Assembly: GCA_022835595.1 (NCBI GenBank)
Contig: BQUP01000001.1
Coordinates: forward strand, 434,001-498,000
DNA from: Cystobasidium ongulense
Lineage: Eukaryota > Basidiomycota > Cystobasidiomycetes > Cystobasidiales > Cystobasidiaceae
Reading direction: 5' to 3'
Length of the DNA stretch: 64,000 bases
Numbering within the stretch: the stretch's first letter is position 1; every line of letters begins with the position of its first letter. The notes below the pieces were generated by a model. It did not search any database, was not told the DNA's origin, and saw only the letters and a program-made list of their open reading frames with translations. Shown here one piece after another: positions 34,659 to 46,906 of the stretch. Made by a program: the position numbers and the translations under genes.

Positions 34659-37600
34659 TTAGAAGCCTAACATCTTAGCCCAATCACCGAAGTCGGTTTC
34701 TCCTTCCAAGCGAGGCATGCCCAGAGGCCAGCACTCGAGGCCACCATCTATGGGCTGTGTGAGCCAAGTTGCGTTCGGATCGCTACTATACAGCGTGGGA
34801 TCGAAATTAAAGAGTTTTTCCATGTCAGTAGTAGCGGGATCCATCGCTTGGTCGCTAGGGTTGGGCGTCGGCGATGGACCGGACAAATTGGAGAAGAATT
34901 GATTGAACAAAGTGTTTGGCGTTGGAGCAGCTTCCGGCTGTTGAGGCTGAGCAGGCGCAGAAAGCTGAGCCTTCGGGGAAGGGTCGCTGTTCTGTGGTGA
35001 AGGTCCAGTAGAGTTGGTCGTATAGCCAAGAGATGCAGGCGATGGCCCACTGCCACTTGTGCTTTTACTAGCGTTGGTCTTAGGTGAAGTAGCCTCTTCT
35101 ATAGCATGAAGGTATTTTTCACGGATGAAGAGCAGCGACTCGTGACCTTCTATCGCTACTTTGTTTACGTTTGACATCTTTTCTAGAGTTTCAATAGCCT
35201 CGCAAACGTATTGGTCGAGGATGCTGGCGGTCGGACTGTCTGGAGCCTGGATGATAGCCATGGCGAGATTGACTGCAGGTTCAAAGCAGTTGAACGCGAC
35301 TGGGAAAATGCCACAGTCAGACTGTCAGCTAAGACGACGCTGTTGATCCTAAAGAGGCTTACAGCCGAAGTATGACTTCAAATTCTCCGGGGTGTGATTC
35401 AACATATCTTTGTTCATGCCAAGAATCTTTTGAGACACTGTTGTTGCAATAGGTCAGCTTCAGCGTGGTATTATCGCGGCAGTCCATTAGGGCGTACACA
35501 TAATAGTAAGGGCCCTCGAGCCAGCGTAATGATCCGCTTCTCCAGCCTTCGGTATCTTCTGGAGCAAGTATGGTCGATGCAAGATGCTGCGAAGCCAACA
35601 CAGTTCTATAGTAGCGATACGCTAGTCAATGCACCACTTCCCGTGCGTTGTTGACTGTCACGGAACTCACGAATTTGGATCTCTGTATACGCCCCACGTA
35701 GATATGGCTTCTCAGCAAGGTCCGAAAGTGAAGGATTTTTGAACCCTTCCGGAATGCATTCTGCTTCCGTCTTGGTCAAGAGTGCATCAAGGTCAAGTAT
35801 AGTGTTATAAGCTGGTAAGTGAGAAGTAAGCGTTATTCGCCAATATGCGTAATACCAGAGTAGAAGCTTACAGGGAGCTTTGCACGATAGCGCCTTGTCG
35901 ATAATTTCGGCGATTACGTGGGACATCCGAATCGAAATCAGTGATCCGGCTAGGAATCTTCAAGTCAGCTCGCATTCGGCATTCCAAAAAGATTGTCAAA
36001 ACTCACTCTGTTCCGTGATCTCGCTAAGCGGTCTGGCATTTTTTGGCCCATCGGGTGTAAGATCTTCTTCGTGAATATTGGCTGGCATTTGGACATCACA
36101 GTGGCGGTCGAAAATGTTATAAGGGCGACCGTATCTAAATTACGTCCATGACATATGTCAGTCTATCGAGCAGCTCAACGATTGCAAGGCCAACCTACGC
36201 AATACTGTGGCCCTTGTCAGCGACTGCCAGACTCCACCAGATTCTACGCCGGATCTCAGCTTCGAAGGCGCCAAGGCCCCATTTTGGCTGGTTGTGTGAT
36301 CATAATGCATCAGTGCCATTTGGCATAATTACATCTGTGGACTCACACCCGGCTCTCTGTGAAGACCCATGGACTGCCCAAAGCGGATCGACTGCGCTAT
36401 ATATGTGAACCCGAGACTTGGGCACCCTGCGAGCTTGAGCCACATCGTGTGACCGAAGAGAGCGCCAATGACAGCATCTACAATACAAAGCGTTGATTAG
36501 CATCGAGGGAAGTCGAGTCTCCGCAAACAAGACTGACAAGTTGGCTGTTCTCGCTGTTCAGAGGCCATCAACGCTGATCGAGAAGCTTCGTACATAGTGG
36601 AGGACACGGCAGCGCTTTCTGGCGTAGATCCAGGTGCCAGCGATAAAGCTGAGCAGAAAACAAACAAGAGCGTGCTCAGCTAAGTTTGCCAGGAGGATTC
36701 CCAAAGTATGGTTCCACGTACAGATAGCGAAGGTAACGAAGCACAGCGATAGGAACGCCAAGCTGTGCTCGCTAGCCAGTTGTGGGAAGTTTTTCGCTCT
36801 TGCAGCTTGCGCATCAGGACTCATATCTCTGTCTTCTTCCCTGTCCCACAAGGCATCGTATGCGCTCTGTATACAGGCCCGTGGGAAATTCCTGTGTCTT
36901 CCCGATAATAGCGGACACGAGTAATAGAAGTTCCAGAGGTAGTGACACACTGGAGCCGGAGGGAGCTTTGCTTTCTGCTCTGCTAACGCGTCGACAAGAC
37001 GTGTCATACGGGGCCCTATCGGTGTAGCAAGGTTGTGGATAGCTGGTACTCCAGAGTACATGTAGAGATCTGAGGGGCGAGCCCGGTATCGACTTTCGGA
37101 TTGGATGCCCTTGCCAAAGACCGACGCAGATAAAAATGCATTGACGCTGCCAGGACCATTATCTGACCAAATAAATCAGCTTACTTATCACTTTTGTGCG
37201 CAGCGTGGTGAGAGGTAGAGTCTTACAGATTCGCGCTTCGTCTCCACCTTCATTTGGCATGGCTTTCGAAAGCTGGCCAAGCGCAGCTACAGCGGCCTCC
37301 TCAACAGCACTCGTTTCCGACTTTACGGAAAATGCAGCTTCAGAAGGCGAGTCGGCAGCTTCTTCGTTCTTAAAATATTCATGGCCGTTTTGCTGAATGA
37401 TGTTTGACAAGTTAGTGCCATTGGCCATATCGGCAGCAGCTGGGAAGCTATTCTGGCTGCTAGCTTGTCCATTTTGGATCTGCGTCATCCGAATGATGTT
37501 TTCGAGCTGCTGAACGCGTGCGGCGAGGTCGTCCCCGTCGGTACCTTCGTTCTTGCGCCTAAGAGTAAGCAAACGCAATGAGTGCAAGATCGTATTTACA

Positions 37601-38542
37601 GGCAACCAGTCCTAGTCATCCAACGCACTTCCGTTTCCTTTTCTCTGTGGTAGCGGATGGTGACTCGCGCCCCTCCTCGCCATTCCCTTCCCCTCCATTG
37701 TCGCCGGCGAGCATGATTCGGCAGGCGTCGGATGTTCCCCTGTCAGGCCATTTCAAGCAGTCAGCACGAGTCGAAAATACCATCAGCTAGCTAGCTGCAG
37801 CAAGGAAGAGTATACCTCTTTATGCATCTATCGCATGGTATTTGCTGTTCAGTTTGCCCGGTATGTCAGCGAGCTTCGTGCCATTATGACAATAAGGGCC
37901 TCGACGTACTTGGTTGCACTTTTGCTTTCTTCGATGGCACTCCGAGCAGGACGTTTGCTGTCGCTTTCTCGTCTTCTTGAGTCTTTCTTCTGCAGCGCTG
38001 CTCTTTCGGCTGCCGGCAGCTTTTCCGTTGGGAAGGTCAGGACTTGTGCTATGCTCATTGTTGCTGCTACCTTCCCTCTGCCCGTTGCTGCTGTGTCCGC
38101 TCTGCTGTCTCTGCGGCTGCTCTTGCATGTGGGGTACATTGTTGAAGGCGGCCGAGCCAGATCCATACGGTAAGGGGGGCGCTGAGCCAGTACCGAAAGC
38201 AAATGGCGGTATAGCTTGGGAAGAGGTCATCCCGTAGGGCTGGTTGCCGAAGATGCTGTTCCAGAATCCAGGTTGGTTGGGGTTGGGCATGATTGCCGAA
38301 GGTGGAGGTGCAGCTTGCGAACGAGTGGCCTGCGACAGCAAGAGGGAATAACAAGGTGTCCGTACGAGCATGTCAGTATACTGCCGACCTATACGCTGCT
38401 CGTGCATCTTCAGGCTTGATGCAGGCAGCCGCTTCACGCAATGTGCACATGGTCGCTTGCAGCTGGCTTGCTGCAGCCTGCAAGCGCATGGCAGACCGCT
38501 CCTCACCTCAGATCCGAGCATCCCAAGCAGTGAAGGGTCCAT
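34659..38542 (-). CDS. Zn2Cys6 fungal-specific transcription factor
   Basis: Nuclear regulator with an N-terminal binuclear zinc cluster and a fungal middle homology domain. Exons, in coding order: 38542-38507, 38329-37910, 37844-37816, 37739-37629, 37558-37227, 37162-36722, 36648-36538, 36477-36347, 36287-36199, 36134-36007, 35949-35872, 35811-35671, 35605-35498, 35437-35363, 35299-34659; 956 residues. The cluster, built from three exons, has spacing C-x2-C-x6-C-x5-C-x2-C-x8-C between residues 140 and 168 (CSECHRRKQKC, CDRCIKRGTSDAC). A coiled coil (ARVQQLENIIRMTQ) follows. The middle domain shows AYDALWDREED, SIRFGQSMGLHREPG, EIRRRIWWSLAVADKG and YGRPYNIFDRHCDV. The C-terminus is Pro/Ser/Gln-rich with acidic and aromatic residues, like an activation domain. 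The target pathway is unknown. Confidence 0.9.
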
Positions 38543-38870
38543 CGTAGAGCAGTCGCCAGTATCGAGTGATGTGACTGAGCAGCAGGCTCCAATGTCAACG
38601 CTGGCCTTTTGCAGTCGAGACGAAAGAAAGCCTCGTTCGTCGTCGCCGAGCTCGGCGATAACGCGAGACATCCAGATAGCCACAGCGGGAAGTGAAAAGA
38701 AAAGTACACGCAAGCGCACTGCACTGCTGTATGATCACTGACTAGGGAAATTTGGTAGCATTCTATTACTATGATACATGTACCGCCTTATGGCAAGCAT
38801 CCTCCCTTCCTCGACGCGTCGCAACCATATCCTTCCTACCTTGATTGCTACTGCCCTGTCCGTCCTTTCT
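38543..38870. other. Transcription factor promoter / JmjC gene 3' flank
   Basis: About 330 bases between two minus-strand genes. An upstream in-frame extension of the transcription factor exists but lacks family similarity. Nothing else is seen. Confidence 0.4.
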
Positions 38871-41800
38871 TTAACCGTACCTGGCGATATAGTCGGAGAA
38901 CAGTGACTGGCCTCTGAGATCTGGCACCGCCCTCCGTTCAGACGGTAGTTCTATGGTATACGGCACTTCCCCGTAAAGGTACGAAGAGGGCGGATATCTG
39001 CTGTTATTTGAGCGGCTAGGTGGTTGTACAGCACCAGGTGCCGTCTGTAGCGGCGTTGCTGGGCTTACTGGACGACTGGAACTTGCATTTGGTACACCGA
39101 TACATTGGGGAATTGCTTGGCTGGCCGCTACGCCTCCCATGCGGGGTATGTTCTGCGAAGGGTGCTGGTGAGCCATCACAGACCCTGCGTGAGGCGATAA
39201 ACCCCTTTGGCCTGCAGGGTGTGTAGCTGCACCTCGAGAAGGTACTCTGGGTGTATTTAGGTCATTCCGTCCAGCAGCAGGTGAGGACGCATTCGGCATG
39301 ATAGAAAGGCGTTGTGTTGCCACTGGGTTAACGAAAGTAGCTTGTGCACGTCCAGCAACCTCTTCTGACCTGACCCGTTCGGGACCGGGCATGCGCTGTG
39401 CTGAATGCTGTAGTAGTTGATCCACTGAACTGTTATGAGAGTCTCGTGGAGTGACCATGCCCAGCTGTGCTGACAGGGGTACCGTAACGCGCTGTGCTTG
39501 TTCTTTGTCTTGCTTGGATCTACGTTGAGCGACCCGGCTCCATTTCTGATACTGAAATATATCGACGCTTGCCACCTTACAGCTCATGCTTAAATCTGCG
39601 AGCGTTGCCTTGTAGATACTGGAATCTTCGTGGTTGGTGTTTGCAGTCACTTTAGCAAAGCTTGAAGTGGTTGCGTTCAAAGAATTCTGTATCTCAGGAG
39701 GATACGCCTGGGGATTTTGATTGAAAATTGTAGCCAAACCATTGAGCGATCTCTGCGCATAAGTAAATACTTCTGGTACGATCATATCTAATCGACGCTC
39801 GTCGTCTGGCGTGAGAATTTGACAAGTGCCGAGCGATTGTTTCGTATTTAACAGGATTCCCTCTAGTAAGCTTCGGTCCGTTTCTGCGGGGATTTGGGTT
39901 GCGCATTTGGTTGCTTGCGGAAGACTTGGCTCCATTTGTGCGGGGGCTCGCGGAACGATGGTTTGCGTTGCCGGCATACTTTGAATCACTTGCACAGAGG
40001 CTCGCGGTATGACGGTCTGTGTTTGCGGAAGGTTAGTCTGGGCTTGTGGAACACTGTTCTGCGCTCTCGCAATGGTAGCTGGTGCCTGTACTACAGTGGC
40101 CTGTTCTGGCAAGGTAACAGCTGATGCCGGCAACGCCTTGGGAGGTGCAGTGGGTACACTGGCAGTTGGTGGTGATACATCAGCAGCCGTTGTTGATACC
40201 CTTGCTTTTCGTGTACCGTAGAAAGCCTCTTGGTCTTCAGGAAGAGATGATGCAGGCCGCGTTCGCACACCAGAATTTGCTGATGGTTTCAGGACAGGTT
40301 CTATCTCAGAAGGAGATCTCCCTCTCAATTTTGGAAGGGGGCGCTTCGAAATGACTGGCGAGTCAGGATCGAGCTGCATACTGTCATCACCTGTCGACGT
40401 ATACGTCGTAATTGCAGAATCGAGAGCTAATTTATCGAATGTCAGCTCATGCGGAAGCATGGAGCTAGAAAATGAGCTGGCTCGAATATGGGCGGCAGTC
40501 GGTGTGGTGGATCGACTCAACGCTGGCATTGACTGCGCCATTGTTGATGGAGACTGAGCTGGCGTGGCTGTGCTGTTGCTTCGCATGTCGGACATGGGAG
40601 GTTGTTCGTTTGAGCTAAGGTATGCAGTAGGCGACTGCGCCGGAACAACTTCTACTAGCTTTGGCATACTACCAGGTGGTCGACCACGGCGAGCATGCGT
40701 CTTGATTGGCCTCACAGAAGCTGCAGTTGCTACTGAGTGCTTTGAGGGCTTAGGTCTCGAAGTTTCGGAGAGATTTGGCGTAGACGTTAGTTTGGGTAAG
40801 TTGGAACTGGAGCTTCGAAAAGCATAGACTGCAAAACAGCACAGCAATAGAGGCACAGGCACAAAAAAAAAGGATGGTGGCGTCAGCTGGCCGATGGATA
40901 CGCATGCTCTGGAAGTGCAGGATAAGCTGGCAAAGGGCATCTTACAGGCAATACTCTTGAGGCGTAGCAGTTCTTCCTTCCATATTTGAGTCCTAGTCTG
41001 GATTTGGAATTCTGGCAAAGTACCCAAACACCGCCTGCGGTGTCCCAATCAGCTACTACAAGGGATATTGTAAGCCGGTGTTTCCCACGTACTCTACACT
41101 TTCGGGAGAAAGAAAGTCTGTATTGATTGATATACAGTCCGATAGATTGCAAACTTGATATGGGCATCCTGCAGGAACCGTGACAGCCTATAACGCAATG
41201 ATCAGTATTGAATCACTGAAGAACGACACTATCTAGCATCACAAGCTCACCTGACCAGCCTCCTGTCTGATGACCCATGGCTTCGCGCCTCGTTTCTCCA
41301 ACTCGCTTCGCGCTTCCGGCCCCAAGTATAAACATCGCAGATACACTCTAGTACGCGAAGGGAACATGTGAGAACCATCAGTGTCTGGAGTTGCCGGCAG
41401 ATGGAGAATATTGTGCGTACGGGTCGTCCATTGCTGCTTTCTCCTTCTCTACCGTTGACGGCTTGTTCGGCTTGCTGTTTTGGCGTGCCAATAGCTCATA
41501 GCAGTGCTCGCGGACGAGGTTCACGCTGCCGGGCGGCCAGATAGTCCAAATAACTTCGCCCTACAAGAAGAGCGGGCACTCAGTGCTCCGTCACCGCGAG
41601 ATTGCTACGAGTCTGATTCTCACCGGTTTGTCTTCGTAGTCGGATGCATACGCCAGCACATTGAGTGTGTCGACTGCATTGGTTCGGAGTTTGACTGTAC
41701 CGTGATTCCATTGATCCAAGCTTTTGCACGCACAAAGTAGCTTTGGACCCATTTCAACATCTTTGACATTCAGCGGTATCATGCTTGCAAGATTACGTAT

Positions 41801-43585
41801 ACCATCGGGCCTTGTGTACTCAGGCAAAGGCAGATGCTCTATGAAATCCGTATACACATCAGGCTGCCAAGTGGCGAGGTCCGACATCTTGGGCCAATCC
41901 TGCAAGTGCATTCTATCAGCTACCGAAAACCCTCTCATAAAAATGAAGTCTTACATACTTCGATCTTCCACGTTCCATCGCGCCTTTTGGAGAAATTGCC
42001 GTATTGATAGAAAAAGTCCGTGACTACCACATCACGTTTCGCCAGGCTCGAGCAGTCCTTCATCTCACAGGTCACCTTTGCGAAAGCGTTTGAGAAGCTC
42101 TCAGGTCTCCAGTCAACTTCAAACTTGTCGCCGACTCTTGCGATGAGCATTGGTCTTTGTGATTCCCATGCAATAGCCTCATCGAGTGTTACGGTTGCGT
42201 GTACGCCTTGTACCTCCTCAGGCTGTGATAGAGCGTTGTGTGCAGGTTGATGGCGAGTACTGACAATGCGGTCTGCTTCCTTGACTAGGCAATATAGGTC
42301 CGAGTGATCATATGTAGTCACGGCCAAAAAAGAGTCTGTCCCATGTAGACGACCGTAACCACAGGCAAGCAGGGGAAAGTCTGCCAATCTATCGCTTTTC
42401 GCATTGATGGGAGTTTCTGATGGCGGTAGGCGTGACAGGTCGTGCTCATAACGTAGGTCGGCAGCAGAAAGTAGACTCGTGCCTGATGGTACCGTTCCTG
42501 AGGACCGCTCAGATTCTGGCGTAGTCTGTGTATGGTGCTCAAGTACTTGGGCCAGCTTCAAGGCTTCGTTGGGATTGGTAGCGACATATAGATTGTCTTC
42601 TGAAGGGAGACATTCCTTGATAGCTTGGCAACAATCATCACAACATTTCCGTCCGCATTCCCCGCAAAGCCAGTAGCTCGTGAAGAAAGGGGCCATGCAA
42701 TAAACGCAGGTACGTCGTTCGTTTCTGCGCTTGTTGCGTAGAATTGCATTAGGCATCGACGCGTGTCGCTCGGCTTTCACCAAAGTCGCGTGCAGTCCGT
42801 TCGCTACGGCCTTCATGATCTCATCCCTTTCTACATTGCTTGTTTGATGAAAGCGTGTGCGAAGGTTCCACGTGGGTACCTCGAGTTTGAAAGTGCAGAG
42901 AAAGCTAGGCGTATGCTCATCGATAGTATTGAAAGGCGCTTTGCGTACCACGAATACGCGAGACCCATGAAAGGAGCAGTCGATTCGACTTTGTTTGGAA
43001 TTCTTGCCGGTGCAATGAAAGCACTTCTGTGCGAGACGATACTCTTTCTTAGAGCATCTACCATCTTGGAGTTCGAAAAAGTGCCCAGTGATAGGAGAAT
43101 ATGGGCCAATCATCTCTACGTTTAATCCAGAAGCTGCAAGACTTTGGAGAGTAGGCTGGCTCGAGTCTTGCGTGCCCTTCGACGCCTTCGACGCTGAGCC
43201 GCGAGCGGAGGTAGTGTGGAACCGTATAGGTTTAAGACGTCGAAAGGGCGCAGATGTGGGATCGGGGGTATCCTCGGGAGTGGAAAGGGCTGATGAAGAT
43301 TTGCTGGACACCCTGGCCATGCTGGCACTGGCAGGCTTGACGAGTATGCGGAGTCCTTCGCCAGCTGAGGACACTATCAGCGTTGAAGAACGCAAGACCA
43401 GTGTGATAGATCTTACTTGTAGCATTGTCCGCACGGTTTTGTAACGCAGGGAGTCCTGCATCTGCTTTTAATTTTTTAGCAGAGCCCGCGCCATCAGCCA
43501 ACGGGGGAGCACTCCGCTTGCTTGGATTTCCAGCAACGGTGCCTTCCAGCATGGATGGATTGGGCACACTTGCGGTTTTGGACAT
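38871..43585 (-). CDS. KDM3-like JmjC protein, probable catalytically inactive
   Basis: Chromatin protein resembling KDM3/JMJD1 histone H3K9 demethylases. Exons, in coding order: 43585-43417, 43364-41959, 41899-41624, 41560-41421, 41347-41251, 41187-41093, 41034-40946, 40828-38871; 1,409 residues. A cysteine-rich zinc finger (CVYCMAPFFTSYWLCGECG, then CCDDCCQAIKEC) lies in the second exon and matches the one that precedes JmjC in KDM3. The JmjC fold runs from about residue 526 (MSDLATWQPDVYTDFIEHLP) through GPKLLCAC, GTVKLRTNAVDTLNVLAYAS, KPWVIRQEAGQAVTVPAGCP to NTDFLSPESVERC. The places of the iron-binding His, Asp and His seem to hold Arg, Asn and Tyr. About 650 disordered residues follow, with repeated Pro/Gln/Ala-Thr motifs. 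It may act as a reader or scaffold. Confidence 0.85.
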
Positions 43586-44632
43586 GTTGCTGATGCTATT
43601 TGCCCTTCCCAAGGTGTTCTTGGTCTACTACCGGATCTCCCGCTATCCACCTACTAGTCGCTCCTGGCGGGGAGCAATGTAAGCCTGGAAGATATAAGAT
43701 TGCCACGAAAAACACTACAGCCCTGCGGGAAAGCGAATTTCAGACCTACAGGAGTGATTCTATATCAGCGAGAGCGGTACTGGGCTTCCCGCACAGCTCG
43801 ATACGCTGAGGCCAGGTCAAACCCGGCACGCAGGGTCCAAATGCCAAACGGCGCGACCCGGGCCTAGAGAGGCCCCATTGACGCTCGGGAGAGGTGGAGA
43901 GCACTTGCTCTTGAGAACATGGTGATGTCGGGAGTCTCAGTTGCCAGCCAATCCTGCAGTGCTCGCGAAGAAATAGTAGACGACTACGGAAATGTCGATC
44001 ACGCAAAGCTACAGTAAGTATGCACCAATGGAGGGACAGCTTGCACGACATGCTCGAAAGCCAATGGACGACTGCGCCCATTCACGCTCTCTGACGCTGA
44101 GTAGCTGCCATCCAGCTTGACATGGCGAGAGAACCGGACCGCGATACTTTGTCACGTGGGTGTGGGCAGACAACTCCCGGTACCGTTTGCAAAGATCCAG
44201 TTGGTCGTGGGAAACATGAACGCACTAAATCAAATAGCTTGTATGAATTGAAATCAAAGTAGGAACGAGTGCGGTCTTGAAGACGTCGCAAAAGGGCGTC
44301 TGTCCCTGACCCAATAGGACTACCAGTAGAAGCGAGATCATCGGCCTCTTGAACTCCAAGGCAGGTTGTGCATCATTACCGCCTAAGAGAAGTATGTATG
44401 CTGATACTATACCAGCTCGAAGTGCGTCAACCACAAGCTCGAGCCAACTGGACAGATCTGCAAGCTGGCCGCCACCGACATTGCCCAACTCTGTAGGTGG
44501 CGAAAGGTGTACGCTCTTCTCTTCGCTTAGCAAGACTCTATCCACTAAGGCGAGCGGAGAGCTTGCACTTCAATGTCACTCTCATTATAACATTCTCAGC
44601 AATTGCTTGTAGAGGTGCAAGCTTCCGCCAGC
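43586..44632. other. Long divergent interval, gene content unresolved
   Basis: About 1 kb between the starts of the JmjC and RBR genes. Several frames on both strands are open for 60-110 codons at 44080-44545, and a plus-strand GTAAGT donor follows an ATG-led frame near 43920-44013, but I could not build a model with start, splice sites and stop on either strand. Confidence 0.35.
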
Positions 44633-46694
44633 ATGGCTTCTACGAGCTACGCGCCAGCCAGTCACGACGGCGCTGTTCTGAAGCTTTCGGAAGAGATTCT
44701 TGAAACATGCAAAGAGCTGCAGGAAGACGAGCTGCTGGCATTGGAGGTGAGCCGCCTGGCCAAATGTAATGTGATATCAAGCCATTGACAACGTACCTGC
44801 AGGCTATCTATGAACAGAACTTTTCCCATTCGCGCGATGATCGAGGGCATCTAGTCTTTCACATCCAGATTGAGGCCGACCTGGGGAAAGAACGAAGTGT
44901 GACTGTTATTGAGCAAGCTATCCAAGCTTTCCAACCTCAACGCGATGCTACCAGGAAGCCAATAGCGCCGGTCAACACTCGTGGAAGAGGTCGAGGTGGC
45001 CATAACATCGGAAACGGAAAAGGCCGAGCATCCAAGCAGCAAAGTCAAGCGAGGCAAAACAGCCCTTCTCATCTTTCGAATCATGCCGCAGGGTGCTGTG
45101 ATATGCTAGGCAGCATGGGGGAGCTTAAGGCAGCTCTACCAGATCCACAGTCGGATTCGCCACCAGTCCAGAAGGAACACAAGTTGAAACTACAATATTT
45201 GCTACCTATCGAGCTCGTCGCAATTCTAGACGGCGGGTATCCCCTAGAACAACCTCCTTTACTGCAGCTATCAAGTCCATGGCTGTCGCTTGATCTCAGA
45301 AAGTCACTATTCGCTCGCATCCAGCCATGTAAGTCCTGCAGTGTCATGGTCGACAATAGTAAGAATCCCATCAGCTGATATGATGCTTTGCACAGTGTGG
45401 CAGAACGACGTGTCGACCTTTATGATAGTTGATGAAATCACTGTTGCGTTGCAAGATCAAACCTTCCTACCTGATCCCATCACATTGCGAGACCGCTATT
45501 TCTACGAAGCGGGAGAGAACATTGTTCGTAATTCATTACAAGCGCAACTGGTTACGCACGATCGTCTCATTCGATCTTCAACCTTTTCAAGCGAATCGTT
45601 CAATTGTGGTATATGTCTAGAAACGAAGAAAGGAGCAAGATGTTCACGTATACGAAGTTGCGGACATGTTTTCTGTATCGAATGCTTGCATTCTTTCTTT
45701 GAGCTCAATATTCGGGAAGGGCTCGTCAAGAACGTTTGCTGTGCTGATATGGAATGTGTGAAATCGCGTGTAAAGGGTGTGAATGAGAACAGGGGTGCGG
45801 TAGAGCTGGATGAGATTGAAGCTATCGTCGGTAAAGAGCTATTGGAGCGCTATCAGTGGCTTATGGAGAAGCAGGACATAGAAAGTGGTGCGCCACTCTC
45901 ATATGCCGCTATATTGTGATAACATGCTGATATCTCATTGGTATTGCAGATCCTACTGTCACATACTGCCCACGAGACGGGTGCAATGCGCCAGTTCCTA
46001 AAGAGCTGGATGAAAATTACGAAAGATTACGAATTTGTCCAAAGTGCAGCTATAGCTTTTGTGTATTCTGTCGAAGAACTGTGGGTCTCTCATATCCCCT
46101 TGGCACACACAAGGCAATGGATTGCTCACGGTATCGTTTTGCAGTATCATGGCACAAAGTCGAGATGTGTCTTCAGCCAAGCTTCAAGTATTGTCGATAA
46201 GTATGTCAATGGAGACGATGTTGAGAAGGCGGCTCTTGAGCTCCGGTATGGCAAGACGAACCTCAAGAGAATGGTTGAAATGTACCTCGAAGAACAAGCG
46301 AATGCTGCGTGGATCAAGCAGAATACGACGAATTGCCCTGATTGCCAACTTGATATCGAGAGGAGTATGGGATGGTGAGTCGGTATCATCGTAGTACGAT
46401 AGGCGATCAAAACACTAATATGCTCAACACAGTGCCCACATGACCTGCACACGCTGTGATTGTCACTTCTGTTTTAGATGTGGCGCTCGGCTGAATGCCC
46501 GTGATCCAGTGAGTTTGCCATTCCTCACTTACACGAGAAAACGATCTGATGGAGTCGTTTGTTGAATCACACAGTACGGCCACTTCAGCACTCCGGGGCT
46601 GTACTGCTTCAATAAACTGTTTGATATCCAGCCTAGCGATGAACATCAGATGGATGAGGTACTGTTACAGCAATTAGCAGAATTCCAAGAGTGA
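44633..46694 (+). CDS. RWD-RBR E3 ubiquitin ligase (RNF14-like)
   Basis: RING-between-RING ubiquitin ligase with an N-terminal RWD domain, the layout of RNF14. Exons: 44633-44746, 44803-45328, 45396-45887, 45950-46080, 46145-46374, 46433-46508, 46575-46694; 562 residues. The RWD starts at LQEDELLALEAIYEQNF and resumes at HKLKLQYLLPIELVAILDG after a low-complexity insert. RING1 begins FNCGICLETKKGARC and has CGHVFCIECL; the IBR follows with YCPRDGCNAPV and ICPKCSYSFCVFC; RING2 is NCPDCQLDIERSMGCAHMTC with CHFCFRCGARL. The predicted catalytic cysteine is Cys498 in SMGCAHM, and its codon is split by the fifth intron (TG|T). The protein should be active. Substrates are unknown; RNF14 itself acts on stalled translation factors. 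Confidence 0.9.
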
Positions 46695-46906
46695 CCATTT
46701 CCCATGGCAGCTTTTCCATTTGTAGCATAACCTTCAAATAATGCATAACAAGTTACTCTCTGTATCCATGCAAACCTGCTTTACCGCCAGTTGGAGTGTG
46801 TCCATGCATCCGATCACCTTTCTTGCAATTTTTCTGAGCCTGCAAATGCAGCGCTGAACGCGCCTCGACCATCACTCTATCACCTATCCAATCCATTCCC
46901 AACAGC

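Noticed and set aside
40861-40871. A-tract, considered as a poly(A) tail of a retrocopied element
   Set aside because: It is the polypyrimidine tract of the last intron of the minus-strand JmjC gene.
43760-43890. GC-rich, partly self-complementary stretch considered as a structured RNA (SRP-like)
   Set aside because: I could not match any SRP, U6, RNase P or tRNA signature such as a B box or the SRP helix 8 core.
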